Source of the DNA: Flavobacterium crassostreae | Lineage (GTDB): Bacteria > Bacteroidota > Bacteroidia > Flavobacteriales > Flavobacteriaceae | Reading direction: 5' to 3' | Assembly (NCBI RefSeq): GCF_001831475.1 | Contig: NZ_CP017688.1 | Span: 2,294,001 to 2,358,000 of the forward strand | Length of the DNA stretch: 64,000 bases | Shown here: piece by piece, positions 22,686 to 31,623 of the stretch | Numbering within the stretch: the stretch's first letter is position 1 | Layout: each line of letters begins with the position of its first letter | Notes under the pieces: generated by a model | Told to the model about the DNA's origin: nothing | Seen by the model: the letters and a program-made list of their open reading frames with translations, nothing else | The model's database searches: none | Translations under genes and position numbers: made by a program

Positions 22686-23261
22686 ATGACACTAGAAAAT
22701 ATCGTTAAACAAATTAAAACCTATTATACGTTTTCAGAAACTGAGCTAGAAATTATCCAATCAAAGTTTCAGTACAATATCTTTAAAACAAAAGAATTTA
22801 TACTTAACAAAGGACAAGTAGCAACTCATATACACTTTATTGAAGTAGGTCTAGTAAGGGTTTTTTATCTAAAGAATGCTAAAGAAATAACAACCTACCT
22901 ATCTAGTGATAATGGCTTTGTTTCATCCTACTCAAGTTTTATAAATCAAAAAAAATCATATGAGAGTATCCAGTGTTTAGAAAGTACAGAAACATTCTCT
23001 ATCAGTTACAAAGATATGCAGGAACTATACAAGATTGTTCCTCAATGGCAAAGAATAGGACGCTATTTAGCAGAGCAAAACGTAATTTGCTTGGCGGATA
23101 GGCTTTTAAGTTTACAATCCATATCTGCAAAGGAAAAATATGATAACTTTTTAAAAACTGCACCTAGCAAAATTGTAAAACGGACTCCCTTAATTCATGT
23201 TGCTTCTTATTTAGGAATTACCCCAGAATCACTTAGTCGATTACGAAAATTAAAATATTAA
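22686..23261 (+). CDS. Crp/Fnr-family transcriptional regulator
   Basis: A 191-residue regulator. The N-terminal cyclic-nucleotide-binding-like barrel (FKTKEFILNKGQVATHIHFIEVGLVRVFYL...EITTYLSSDNGFV) is followed by a linker helix and a C-terminal winged helix (IVKRTPLIHVASYLGITPESLSRLRKLK). The family's recognition helix pattern GITPESLSRLRK is clear. No iron-sulfur Cys set is seen, so it is not an Fnr-type oxygen sensor. It may control the adjacent MBL hydrolase gene. Confidence 0.87.
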   Translation: MTLENIVKQIKTYYTFSETELEIIQSKFQYNIFKTKEFILNKGQVATHIHFIEVGLVRVFYLKNAKEITTYLSSDNGFVSSYSSFINQKKSYESIQCLESTETFSISYKDMQELYKIVPQWQRIGRYLAEQNVICLADRLLSLQSISAKEKYDNFLKTAPSKIVKRTPLIHVASYLGITPESLSRLRKLKY

Positions 23262-23320
23262 CATTTGTCAAGAGTAAATTAATTATCAATCAGCAACTTT
23301 GTTATCTAAAATAGATAAAA

Positions 23321-24001
23321 ATGAAAGAAATAACAAAAAATGTATTCCAAATTCCGCTGATGCCCAGAAATAGTATTAATTGCTATGTTATTGATGATAT
23401 ACTTGTTGATTCAGGAATTAAAAGTTCGGCAAATAAAATACTAAATTCAATAAAAAATATTGATATTACCAAACATGTTTTAACGCATGCCCATGCCGAC
23501 CATCAAGGAAGTAGTGAGTTTATATGTACTACCTTAAATATACCTCTTTGGACCTCTGCCCTTGAAAAAGACAATGCAGAAACCGGAAACGTTACTTCAG
23601 AATATGCTAACAAAGAGCATCCAATAGCACGATTTCAACAGCACTTTTGGGCAGGAAAAGGTCATAAAGTTTCTCGTATTCTTAAAGAAGGGGACAGTGT
23701 AGGTAGCTTTACTGTTATTGAAACTCCAGGTCACTCCATGGGGCATATTTCTTTTTTCAGAGAAAGAGATAAAGTCTTAATTATTGGAGACACCCTAGTA
23801 AACATGAATTTAGTAACCACAATTGTTGGGTTAAAACAACCTCCAAGTCTATTTACAACAAATAAAAAGATTAATAGAGAATCTATTCAAAAAATACATG
23901 ACTTAAAACCAAAGATTATTTGTTTTGGACACGGGCCAGTTTTATACAACAAAGGAGAGTTAGATACATTTATGCATACACTAAATGCAACAACTCCTTG
24001 A
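23321..24001 (+). CDS. metallo-beta-lactamase-fold hydrolase
   Basis: A 226-residue MBL-fold protein. Zinc ligands are seen in THAHADHQG (residues 55-62), ETPGHSMGH, GDTLV and FGHGPV. The family covers thiolesterases, lactonases and glyoxalase II; the substrate is not shown by the sequence. It lies 59 bp after the Crp/Fnr gene and before a strong terminator-like hairpin. Confidence 0.85.
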   Translation: MKEITKNVFQIPLMPRNSINCYVIDDILVDSGIKSSANKILNSIKNIDITKHVLTHAHADHQGSSEFICTTLNIPLWTSALEKDNAETGNVTSEYANKEHPIARFQQHFWAGKGHKVSRILKEGDSVGSFTVIETPGHSMGHISFFRERDKVLIIGDTLVNMNLVTTIVGLKQPPSLFTTNKKINRESIQKIHDLKPKIICFGHGPVLYNKGELDTFMHTLNATTP

Positions 24002-24081
24002 AAAATTTAGGTAAAAAAAGCTCTATTCTGGTACTAATTCAGCAATAATAAGGCCATTAAAGCATTTTATACATCATAAAA

Positions 24082-24114
24082 ATACCCCCAAAAAAGCTTA
24101 ACTTCTTGGGGGTA
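24082..24114. terminator. bidirectional terminator between convergent genes
   Basis: ATACCCCCAA pairs with TTGGGGGTAT around an AT-rich loop, between the stop of the MBL gene and the stop of the minus-strand synthase gene. Confidence 0.7.
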
Positions 24115-24160
24115 TATATATCGAAATAACTATTTTAAATAGCCGTACTACGTAGCCAAG

Positions 24161-25423
24161 TTACGCATCCAAATCAACTTTAGTTTTGGCTGCAATTTCT
24201 TTATAAGTACCATTCTCTAATTTTTCACGAATCGCTTCAAAAGCAACAAGAGTTTCCTCAATATCCGATAAAGTATGAGAAGCCGTAGGAATCATTCGTA
24301 ACAAAATTATTCCCTTAGGGATCACAGGATAAATCACAATAGACAAGAAAATACCATAGTTTTCTCTCAAATCATTCACCATAACCATAGCCTCAGGCAC
24401 ACTTCCCTCTAAATAAACAGGAGTAATACACGTATTGGTGTCTCCAATATTAAAATTTCTAGAACGCAAACCATTTTGCAATGCATTCACATTTTCCCAT
24501 AATTTTTGTTTCAATTCTGGGTGGTTACGCAACAATTCCAAACGCTTTAAAGAACCAATAGTTTGGATCATTGGCAACGCCTTAGCAAACATTTGCGAAC
24601 GCAAGTTGTATTTCAAATAATCAATAATTTCTTTATCTGCCGCCACAAAAGCACCAATATTGGCCATAGACTTAGCAAACGTAGAAAAATAAACATCAAT
24701 ATCATCTTGTACATCCTGCTCCTCACCTGCTCCAGCTCCAGTTTTACCCAAAGTACCAAAACCATGTGCATCATCCACCAACAAACGGAAATTGTATTTT
24801 TGCTTCATAGCAACTATCTCTTTCAATTTTCCTTGTTGGCCACGCATACCAAAAACCCCTTCGGTAATAAACAAAATACCACCCCCTGTTTCGGTAGCCA
24901 TTTTAGTGGCACGTTGCAGGTTTTTTTCCATACTCTCTAAATCATTGTGTTTATACGTAAAACGTTTACCCATATGCAAACGCACCCCGTCAATAATACA
25001 CGCATGCGAGTCCACATCATAAACAATAATATCATTTTTAGTAACCAAAGCATCAATAATAGACACCATCCCTTGGTAACCAAAATTCAATAAATAAGCA
25101 GATTCTTTCATCACAAAAGCAGCCAATTCTTGCTCCAATTGCTCATGGTATTTGGTGTGCCCACTCATCATACGAGCACCCATTGGGTAAGCAGCTCCAA
25201 ACTGAATCGCTGCATCCGTATCGGCTTGTCTCACCTCAGGATGATTTGCCAAACCTAAATAGTCATTCAAACTCCAGTTCAAAATATTTTTTCCGCCAAA
25301 CTGCATTCTTGGTCCCAATTCTCCTTCTAATTTAGGAAAAACAAAATACCCTTCTGCCTGCGAAGCCCATTTTCCTAGAGGACCTTTATTGTTTTGAATT
25401 CTTTCGAATAAATCCTTTACCAT
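24161..25423 (-). CDS. alpha-oxoamine synthase (serine palmitoyltransferase or cysteate acyltransferase type)
   Basis: A 420-residue PLP enzyme of the alpha-oxoamine synthase family, which joins an amino acid to an acyl-CoA with loss of CO2. The motifs are NDYLGLA, GAGARMMSGHTKYHEQLE-like region, VDDAHGFGTLG near 216 and the PLP lysine in STFAKSMAN near 251. In Bacteroidota this clade makes the first intermediate of sphingolipids (serine palmitoyltransferase) or, in gliding flavobacteria, of sulfonolipids (cysteate acyltransferase). I cannot tell which. KBL and BioF are less likely given the lineage. Confidence 0.8.
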   Translation of the reverse strand: MVKDLFERIQNNKGPLGKWASQAEGYFVFPKLEGELGPRMQFGGKNILNWSLNDYLGLANHPEVRQADTDAAIQFGAAYPMGARMMSGHTKYHEQLEQELAAFVMKESAYLLNFGYQGMVSIIDALVTKNDIIVYDVDSHACIIDGVRLHMGKRFTYKHNDLESMEKNLQRATKMATETGGGILFITEGVFGMRGQQGKLKEIVAMKQKYNFRLLVDDAHGFGTLGKTGAGAGEEQDVQDDIDVYFSTFAKSMANIGAFVAADKEIIDYLKYNLRSQMFAKALPMIQTIGSLKRLELLRNHPELKQKLWENVNALQNGLRSRNFNIGDTNTCITPVYLEGSVPEAMVMVNDLRENYGIFLSIVIYPVIPKGIILLRMIPTASHTLSDIEETLVAFEAIREKLENGTYKEIAAKTKVDLDA

Positions 25424-25513
25424 AATATATTTAAGTAATAATTTTAATTTTAAGACGTTGCAAAAATAAATATTTATATTTTATAAAAGTCTTGAAACTA
25501 CAATTATTTTTTT

Positions 25514-25594
25514 GTAGCCACTCCCGCTATCCACTATATCTTTTGCTTTTTTAAAGAAAAAAAGCAAAAGGATGCCGTTCCTATCGGGGCTAAA
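25514..25594 (+). repeat. dispersed hairpin element, copy 1
   Basis: It reads GTAGCCACTCCCGCT...ATCTTTTGC-loop-GCAAAAGGAT...CGGGGCTAAA. The ends AGCC and GGCT are complementary and the central stem is TTTTGC/GCAAAA. The same frame with different stems is found at 52872-52952 and 62961-63037. It lies 59 bp upstream of the NYN-LOTUS gene. Confidence 0.7.
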
Positions 25595-25617
25595 ACCATA
25601 TTCCTAAATAAACTTTG

Positions 25618-25625
25618 TATCTTTG
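25618..25625 (+). promoter_or_regulatory. Bacteroidota -7 box before the NYN-LOTUS gene
   Basis: TATCTTTG is a perfect TAnnTTTG, 28 bp before the ATG. A clear TTTG box upstream is not seen. If used, transcription starts downstream of hairpin element copy 1. Confidence 0.4.
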
Positions 25626-25653
25626 AACCATCATACCAAGCAACCCAATTACT

Positions 25654-26466
25654 ATGTCACAACACAGCAAAGAACTCAAACTAGCAGTCTTAATTGATGC
25701 CGATAACGTACCCTACAGCAACGTCAAAGGCATGATGGAAGAAATAACCAAATACGGCACCCCAACCACCAAACGTATCTACGCAGATTGGACCCGCCCC
25801 AACGCCAGCGGATGGAAAGCCGTATTATTAGAACACGCCATCACACCAATCCAGCAATACAGCTACACCTCAGGCAAAAACTCCTCCGACTCCGCCTTGA
25901 TTATAGACGCCATGGACCTATTATACTCCGGCAAACTAGATGGTTTTTGCATCGTATCTAGCGATAGCGATTTTACCCGCTTGGCCATCCGATTGCGAGA
26001 ATCCGGCATGAAAGTAATTGGTATCGGCGAACAAAAAACCCCAAAACCATTTATCAGCGCCTGTGACCGTTTTGTGTTTATAGAAGTTCTAGACGGAGCC
26101 ATCAAGAAAAACGCCCCAAAAAGAACCACCGCTACCACCACAACCGAAACCAAAAAAGCCGTAGAAAAAACCATCGGAAAAACACCCGAAAAAACCATAC
26201 AAAAGCCTCTCAATAAAATTGACGAACCAACAATTGACCTAATCGAAGACTCCATAGATGACATAGCAGATGACAGCGGATGGGCATTTTTAGGAGATGT
26301 AGGCAACCTAATCGTAAAGAAAAAACCAGAATTTGACCCCCGGAATTATGGCTTTACAAAACTAACACCCATGCTAAAATCCCTATCTGACATACTCGAA
26401 ATTGACGAAAGAGACTCAGACAAAAAAGGCATCAAACACGTATATGTACGCCTGCGTTTTAGTTAA
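25654..26466 (+). CDS. NYN-domain nuclease with C-terminal LOTUS/OST-HTH domain
   Basis: A 270-residue protein. Residues 1-150 are a NYN (PIN-like) domain with the acidic residues of a metal-dependent RNase: LIDADN, SSDSALIIDAMDLL and VSSDSDFTRLA. A Lys/Pro/Thr-rich linker (about 152-205) follows. Residues 205-270 (GWAFLGDVGNLIVKKKPEFDPRNYGFTKLTPMLKSLSDILEI) form a LOTUS/OST-HTH RNA-binding domain. The combination points to RNA cleavage or turnover. Its codon use is richer in C than that of its neighbours. Confidence 0.88.
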   Translation: MSQHSKELKLAVLIDADNVPYSNVKGMMEEITKYGTPTTKRIYADWTRPNASGWKAVLLEHAITPIQQYSYTSGKNSSDSALIIDAMDLLYSGKLDGFCIVSSDSDFTRLAIRLRESGMKVIGIGEQKTPKPFISACDRFVFIEVLDGAIKKNAPKRTTATTTTETKKAVEKTIGKTPEKTIQKPLNKIDEPTIDLIEDSIDDIADDSGWAFLGDVGNLIVKKKPEFDPRNYGFTKLTPMLKSLSDILEIDERDSDKKGIKHVYVRLRFS

Positions 26467-27015
26467 TCCGCCAGCAATAAATCAAAACCAATACTGGACG
26501 TACTAACTTAGCTATCCAGAAAGATTAAGTAATAATCTTAATTCTAAACTATCAAACAAGTCCGCAAAATTTATGACATAGCTTTTAAATAAAAAATGAA
26601 AATTTTCAATATATTTAAGTTTACTACAACAACAAAAAAAGACATTCGGCTTTAAATTATGCAACTATTGAAGAATTTAATAATCCAATTAATTACAAAA
26701 ATGTAGCTTAACTTAATATGTAGTTTTTATTTGCATATCCAAAAATTAGAAGTAAATCCCTGATGGGAACGTATAAGAAAAACGAGAATAGTGTAAAAAA
26801 TCATCCCATAATCACAAGCAACAACAAAGCGTATAAAATACAAGCCGAAACCATTGATGGCAAAAACAAAATACCATACTTTGCCATTCATTTTATTTCC
26901 AATGCAGGACGAATAAATTTTGTCTGAATTGGTCTAAAATAGTGTTTAAAGATATTTAAATAGTGTTTTTTGTAGCTTAAAATGACACAATACGCCCGCA
27001 CGGGAGAACAAACTA
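26467..27015. other. intergenic stretch with decayed sequence
   Basis: About 550 bp with no convincing gene. A 54-codon frame (26763-26927, starting MGTYKKNENSVKNHP) has no recognisable family and poor context. A 19-codon frame starts at ATG 26597. The stretch probably holds debris around the IS relic that follows. Confidence 0.4.
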
Positions 27016-27198
27016 AAAGTTTATTATGACTCTATTTTAAACTACTTCGATAACAGAAGTACAAATGCTTCAGCAGAATCTTTTAATGCTAAAATAAAAA
27101 CTTTTAGAAATCAATTTAGAGGAGTAAGAAAAGTAGATTTCTTCCTGTTTAGATTAACTAAATTATTTGCATAGTCCCCAAATTTTGCACTTGATCCC
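27016..27198 (+). pseudogene. relic of an ISAon1-type transposase, 3' end
   Basis: The frame up to TAG 27172-27174 encodes SILNYFDNRSTNASAESFNA and about 30 further residues, nearly the same as the end of the intact transposase at 27825-28622. It is followed by the right-end sequence TTGATCCC (27191-27198). Only the last tenth of the element remains. Confidence 0.85.
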
Positions 27199-27292
27199 TC
27201 AACAACCCTAAAAGACAACTAAATTGGGATCAAGTCTAAATGTTGTGGGGAAATATTAAATTTAGATATTTGCATTTTAAAATTTAATACAA

Positions 27293-27655
27293 ATGCAAGA
27301 TTCTTTTGTCGACCTTCTCAAGTTGTTACTTCCTGAAATTATAGTTGAATACTTTGAACTGACTTCCTATAAAAAAGAGGAAGAGATACTTCATCTTTAC
27401 TTAAAGGAGATTAATTCAATTCCTAAAGAACATCGACAATCAAAATTGAGCTCAAAAGGATTCTTTGATGAAATAACAGTTCAGGATTTCCCTATTCGTG
27501 GGCATCAGGTATATCTTCATATCACTCGAAGAAGATGGCTGAATGAAGATACTGGAAAAGTAGTTTTTAGAGATTGGAATTTAGTAGCAGACGGAACTCG
27601 GGTGACACAGGAGTTTGCGTCTTTTTTAAAAGAGATCCATAGATTCCAAGCCTAA
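27293..27655 (+). CDS. ISAon1-type transposase, N-terminal region protein
   Basis: A 120-residue first ORF of the ISAon1 type. It contains ILPEIIVEYFELTSYKKEEEILHLYLKEINSIP and QDFPIRGHQVYLHITRRRWLNEDTGKVVFRDWNLVADGTRVTQEFASFLKE, the usual N-terminal zinc-ribbon-like and helix-turn-helix part of these transposases. The catalytic part follows in the +1 frame and overlaps by about 26 bp. The two parts may be joined by frameshifting in TCTTTTTTAAAAG. Confidence 0.85.
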   Translation: MQDSFVDLLKLLLPEIIVEYFELTSYKKEEEILHLYLKEINSIPKEHRQSKLSSKGFFDEITVQDFPIRGHQVYLHITRRRWLNEDTGKVVFRDWNLVADGTRVTQEFASFLKEIHRFQA

Positions 27656-28622
27656 TGATTGCAATGCTATCGCCTCTTTCTATGGCGTTAGCGGTAAGAA
27701 TCTACAACATCAATACAAAGATTTCTTAAGTGATTTCAAAATATGGGATCAAAAACTACACGCAAAACAATGGCTTATATTTCCAGAAAACATAGGCAAA
27801 CGCTTATCAATTGACGAAACCTCCTTGTCCAATGGCGAACTCTATACTATTTTGACCAACAAAGCTGGAAAGGGAAAGAAAGGAACTATAGTCGCTATGA
27901 TTGCTGGAACCAAAGCAGAAACAGTAATTGCTATTATCGAAAAAATACCGCTTAAACTACGAAATTCTGTTACCGAAATAACTCTTGACATGGCGGCAAA
28001 CATGGGATTGATTGCTAAAAAATGTTTCCCTAATGCTACTCGCGTCATCGACCGGTTCCATGTTCAAAAATTGGCGACAGAAGCTTTACAGGAAATAAGA
28101 ATTAAATACCGTTGGCAAGCTATAGACCAAGAAAATCAGGCAATAGAAAAAGCGAAGAAAAACAAGAAAAGGTTTGAGCCTGAAGTATTGACTAATGGAG
28201 ATACTATTAAGCAGTTACTTGCTAGAAGTAGGTATTTCTTATACAAGAATAAATCAAAATGGACGGCGAATCAATTACAACGAGCATTATTGTTGTTTGA
28301 ATTATATCCCGACATAAAAGAAGCTTACAATCTATCTCAAGGATTACGGAACATTTTTGAAAACACAACTGACAAAATCATTGGTTTTGCCAGGCTAGCT
28401 AAATGGCATGAAAAAGTAAATCAATCAGGATTTAAGTCTTTCAATACAATATCTCGAACCATAATCAATCATTATCAAAGCATATTAAACTATTTTGATA
28501 ACAGAAGTACTAATGCATCAGCAGAATCCTTTAACGCCAAAATAAAAGCTTTTAGATCTCAGTTTAGAGGTGTTAGAAACATTGAGTTTTTCCTTTTTAG
28601 GCTAACTAATATTTATGCCTAA
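27630..28622 (+). CDS. ISAon1-type transposase, catalytic part
   Basis: The frame is open from 27630, and homology to the family begins well before the first possible start codons (FYGVSGKNLQHQYKDFLSDF near 27675). A start at the TTG of 27825 would therefore cut off real sequence. DDE-type motifs are SIDETSLSNGELYT, LDMAANMGLIAKKCFPNATRVIDRFHVQK and the C-terminal NASAESFNAKIKAFRSQFRGVRN. No in-frame ATG stands before 27897. I favour translation by frameshift from the ORF at 27293. Confidence 0.8.
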   Translation, partial: KRSIDSKPNDCNAIASFYGVSGKNLQHQYKDFLSDFKIWDQKLHAKQWLIFPENIGKRLSIDETSLSNGELYTILTNKAGKGKKGTIVAMIAGTKAETVIAIIEKIPLKLRNSVTEITLDMAANMGLIAKKCFPNATRVIDRFHVQKLATEALQEIRIKYRWQAIDQENQAIEKAKKNKKRFEPEVLTNGDTIKQLLARSRYFLYKNKSKWTANQLQRALLLFELYPDIKEAYNLSQGLRNIFENTTDKIIGFARLAKWHEKVNQSGFKSFNTISRTIINHYQSILNYFDNRSTNASAESFNAKIKAFRSQFRGVRNIEFFLFRLTNIYA

Positions 28623-28678
28623 TTCTTGTCGCTCCACAGGTTTTGGGATTGATCCCTAAATTGGCAATGGTAAACAAA

Positions 28679-28713
28679 AAAACCCTCATAATCAAAAGAT
28701 TATAAGGGTTTTT
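28679..28713 (-). terminator. terminator of the tRNA operon
   Basis: AAACCCT-ATAATC and GATTATAAGGGTTT form a strong stem with an AAAA loop, directly after the 3' end of tRNA-Arg on the minus strand. Confidence 0.65.
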
Positions 28714-28714
28714 G

Positions 28715-28788
<74 letters not shown>

Positions 28789-28805
28789 ATTGCTCCATAA
28801 AAAAG

Positions 28806-28880
28806 TCGGGGTGGCAGGATTCGAACCTGCGGCCTCCTGCTCCCAAAGCAGGCGCGATAACCGAGCTACGCTACACCCCG
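28806..28880 (-). tRNA. tRNA-Pro (anticodon TGG)
   Basis: The acceptor CGGGGTG pairs with CACCCCG. The anticodon stem-loop CCTGC-TTTGGGA-GCAGG has TGG, and the T-arm is GCAGGTTCGAATCCTGC. It is second in the operon. Confidence 0.95.
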
Positions 28881-28894
28881 AGGCAAAAAATAAG

Positions 28895-28978
28895 CGGAGG
28901 GACAGGGACTCGAACCCTGGCACCGATTACTCGGTGACAGTTTAGCAAACTGCTCCATTACCACTCTGGCACCCCTCC
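28895..28978 (-). tRNA. tRNA-Ser (anticodon GCT)
   Basis: The acceptor GGAGGGG pairs with TCCCTCC. The anticodon stem-loop CAGTTTGCTAAACTG has GCT. The long variable arm (TCACCGAGTAATCGGTG) is typical of tRNA-Ser. It is first in the operon. Confidence 0.95.
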
Positions 28979-29209
28979 AAGCTCAGAGAAACTTGTCTCG
29001 TTTTGCGGTTGCAAATTTAAGACATCTTCACGTTTCCCACAAGTATTTTTGAGTTTATTTTTATTTTTTTTTGAAGATTTTTTCAAATAGCTTCACTATC
29101 AAATAAATAGCTTCATTCTTTTTTTATGACTTAATATAAAATGCTCGTTAAAATTAAAAACTGTTTAAAAAACCTTAGATTTGCTATACAAACCAACAGT
29201 ATACGTATC

Positions 29210-30388
29210 ATGAATAAAAAAGTTGTCATTGTTTCTGGAGTTAGAACGCCTATTGGTAGTTTTATGGGAGGATTATCTACTGTTTCTGCACCAAGATTAG
29301 GTGCTGTTGCTATTAAAGGAGCTTTAGATAAAGTACATTTAGACCCTAAATTAGTAGATGAAGTATTCATGGGTAATGTAGTTTCTGCAGCAACAGGACA
29401 AGCGCCTGCGCGTCAAGCAGCTCTATATGCAGGCTTACCAGAGAGCATACCGTGTACCACTGTAAATAAAGTTTGTGCCTCCGGAATGAAGGCCGTAATG
29501 CTTGCCGCACAAGCCATACAGTGTGGAGATGCAAATATCGTAATTGCCGGAGGAATGGAAAACATGAGTTTAATACCCCATTATATACACTTAAGGACTG
29601 CTACTAAATTTGGTCCCGCCACGATGGTAGATGGCATGCAGATAGACGGCCTTGTGGACGCTTATGACCATAATGCGATGGGAGTTTGTGCAGATTTGTG
29701 CGCCAGCACCTACAAATTTACCCGAGAAGACCAAGATAATTACGCCATAGAATCGTACCGTCGTTCTGCCCAAGCATGGGATTCTGGCAAATTTGATTCC
29801 GAAATAGTTCCAGTGGCTGTACCCCAAAGAAAAGGAGATCCAATTATTATTTCCAAAGATGAGGAGTACACTAATGTAAAAATAGATAAAATTCCGACGC
29901 TGAATCCTGCTTTTACAAAAGAAGGAACCGTAACTGCCGCAAATGCCTCTACCATTAATGATGGTGCAGCAGCACTACTATTGATGAGTGAAGAAAAAGC
30001 TTTAGAATTGGGTTTAAAACCCCTAGCCTACATCAAAGGCTATGCAGATGCGGCCCAAGAACCCAAATGGTTTACCACAAGCCCTGCAAAAGCATTACCA
30101 AAAGCGCTAGATAAAGCAGGAATTAGTTTGGAAGATGTAGATTATTTTGAATTTAATGAAGCCTTTGCGGTTGTAGGATTAGCTAATGCTAAAATTTTAG
30201 AGCTAGACACTACTAAAATCAATGTTAATGGAGGTGCCGTTTCATTAGGGCATCCATTGGGTTGTTCTGGAGCAAGAATATTGGTAACTTTGCTGCATGT
30301 ATTAGAACAAAACAAAAGTAATATAGGTGCCGCAGCAATATGCAATGGCGGTGGTGGCGCTTCGGCCGTAGTTATAGAACGAATGTAG
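29210..30388 (+). CDS. acetyl-CoA C-acetyltransferase (thiolase)
   Basis: 392 residues from the ATG at 29210, the standard thiolase length ([18 protein letters not shown]). An upstream in-frame ATG would add 23 unrelated residues. Catalytic Cys is in [15 protein letters not shown] (about 88). The His in [18 protein letters not shown] and the Cys in [13 protein letters not shown] complete the site. It condenses or cleaves acetyl/acyl-CoA in fatty-acid, branched-chain or ketone metabolism. Confidence 0.93.
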   Translation: MNKKVVIVSGVRTPIGSFMGGLSTVSAPRLGAVAIKGALDKVHLDPKLVDEVFMGNVVSAATGQAPARQAALYAGLPESIPCTTVNKVCASGMKAVMLAAQAIQCGDANIVIAGGMENMSLIPHYIHLRTATKFGPATMVDGMQIDGLVDAYDHNAMGVCADLCASTYKFTREDQDNYAIESYRRSAQAWDSGKFDSEIVPVAVPQRKGDPIIISKDEEYTNVKIDKIPTLNPAFTKEGTVTAANASTINDGAAALLLMSEEKALELGLKPLAYIKGYADAAQEPKWFTTSPAKALPKALDKAGISLEDVDYFEFNEAFAVVGLANAKILELDTTKINVNGGAVSLGHPLGCSGARILVTLLHVLEQNKSNIGAAAICNGGGGASAVVIERM

Positions 30389-30421
30389 TTTTACAAAAAG
30401 TAAAAAACAGCAGCTAAATTT

Positions 30422-30440
30422 AAGGAGAAATCTCCTTTTT
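30422..30440 (+). terminator. terminator after the thiolase gene
   Basis: AAGGAGAAATCTCCTTTTT is a short stem with a T-run 34 bp after the stop. Confidence 0.6.
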
Positions 30441-30475
30441 AGACTGTATAAATAATAAACCATAATAGCATATAA

Positions 30476-31237
30476 ATGTTCGGAATTTGCAATCTGGCTA
30501 TCATCCCCCTTCGTTTAGAACCAAGTGACAAGAGCGAAATTGTTTCGCAATTGTTGTTTGGTGAACATTTTGAAATTTTAGAATCTGATAAACAATGGAG
30601 CAAAATCAAAGTGCATTATGATGGGTACGAAGGTTGGGTAGATACCAAACAATACCAATCCATTACAGAAGCTGATTTTGAACAACTAGGCAACCAAAAA
30701 CGTATTTTGAGTGCCGATTTGATTGAATACATCACGGGCCCACACAATTTATTGATGCCCGTTCCGCTCGGTTGTTCGTTATCGTTTTTAGAAAAAGACC
30801 AAATTAATACCGCCGCATATCGGTATGAAGGCAATACCATAGACCACGTTAAAGCCAAAAAACACCTAATTGAAACCTCTTTTTTATACCTTAACGCACC
30901 TTATTTATGGGGCGGAAAAACACCTTTTGGGATTGATTGCTCTGGTTTTACACAAATGGTTTACAAGCTAAATGGCTACAAATTATTAAGAGATGCTTCA
31001 CAACAAGCCACACAAGGAGAGGCTTTAAGTTTTATTGAAGAAAGCGAACCTGGTGATTTGGCTTTTTTTGACAACGAAGAAGGAAACATCATTCATGTTG
31101 GAATCATAATGGAAAACAACTATATCATTCACGCTAGTGGCAAAGTACGTATAGATAGATTGGACCACCTAGGGATATACAACGCCGAGGCAAACAGACA
31201 CACACACAAATTACGAGTTATCAAAAAAATTATATAA
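30476..31237 (+). CDS. NlpC/P60-family peptidoglycan hydrolase with SH3 domain
   Basis: A 253-residue protein. Residues 1-65 are a bacterial SH3 domain (LRLEPSDKSEIVSQLLFGEHFEILESDKQWSKIKVHYDGYEGWVD). The C-terminal NlpC/P60 domain has the Cys in WGGKTPFGIDCSGFTQMVYK (near 160) and the His in GNIIHVGIIMENNYIIHASGKV. It should cut the stem peptides of peptidoglycan. I see no classical signal peptide. Confidence 0.9.
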   Translation: MFGICNLAIIPLRLEPSDKSEIVSQLLFGEHFEILESDKQWSKIKVHYDGYEGWVDTKQYQSITEADFEQLGNQKRILSADLIEYITGPHNLLMPVPLGCSLSFLEKDQINTAAYRYEGNTIDHVKAKKHLIETSFLYLNAPYLWGGKTPFGIDCSGFTQMVYKLNGYKLLRDASQQATQGEALSFIEESEPGDLAFFDNEEGNIIHVGIIMENNYIIHASGKVRIDRLDHLGIYNAEANRHTHKLRVIKKII

Positions 31238-31623
31238 CTCCTTTTTTTGGGGATCAACAAATTCCATATAACTCCTAAGCATATAGAATATTATTTGTTT
31301 TTACTTAAGTGTTTTTAAATGGTATGTGGTTTACACAAAAGGTTTTAAAATCAACTAAAAAAATCAGAACTAAAAAATTTCAGAATCCTGGTTGGGTGCA
31401 TTTAATTAAAGAAAAAAAGAAAGAAATAATCTAATTTAAAACAGTAGTCACAATTCTATTCAAGATCCATCGATAATAAAGGACTGTATTCCTGGCTACC
31501 AATTTATAATGAAAATAAATAATTGTCACAATTCGTTTCTAAATTGATCCTAAGTGCTATTTTTAATTTGTATTTTCGTTTGGCTAAAAACTAATTTTAG
31601 TTACTATTTTATAAATTAGAACA
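31238..31623. other. intergenic stretch without supported gene
   Basis: About 390 bp. A 36-codon frame at 31324-31434 (MWFTQKVLKSTKKIRTKKFQNPGW...) is Lys-rich and unsupported. Just before the receptor gene, ATTTGTATTTTCG at 31567-31577 resembles a weak -7 box. Confidence 0.35.

Larger units (their letters stand above)
27226..28656 (+). mobile_element. ISAon1-type (ISL3/IS204-like) insertion sequence, intact
   Basis: The left end GGGATCAAGTCTAAA and the inverted right end GGGATCAATCCCAAA form imperfect terminal repeats that also share a TGTGG block. TAAATT stands on both sides, consistent with target duplication. Two reading frames lie inside. It is inserted next to a relic of the same family, between the NYN gene and the tRNA operon. 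Confidence 0.85.

Noticed and set aside
24435..24940. Plus-strand frames opposite the alpha-oxoamine synthase gene
   Set aside because: Complete overlap with a well-supported minus-strand enzyme; antisense shadows.
26763..26927. 54-residue ORF MGTYKKNENSV...
   Set aside because: No homology recognised, no promoter or neighbour support, and it lies in decayed intergenic DNA next to an IS relic; kept only as a note.
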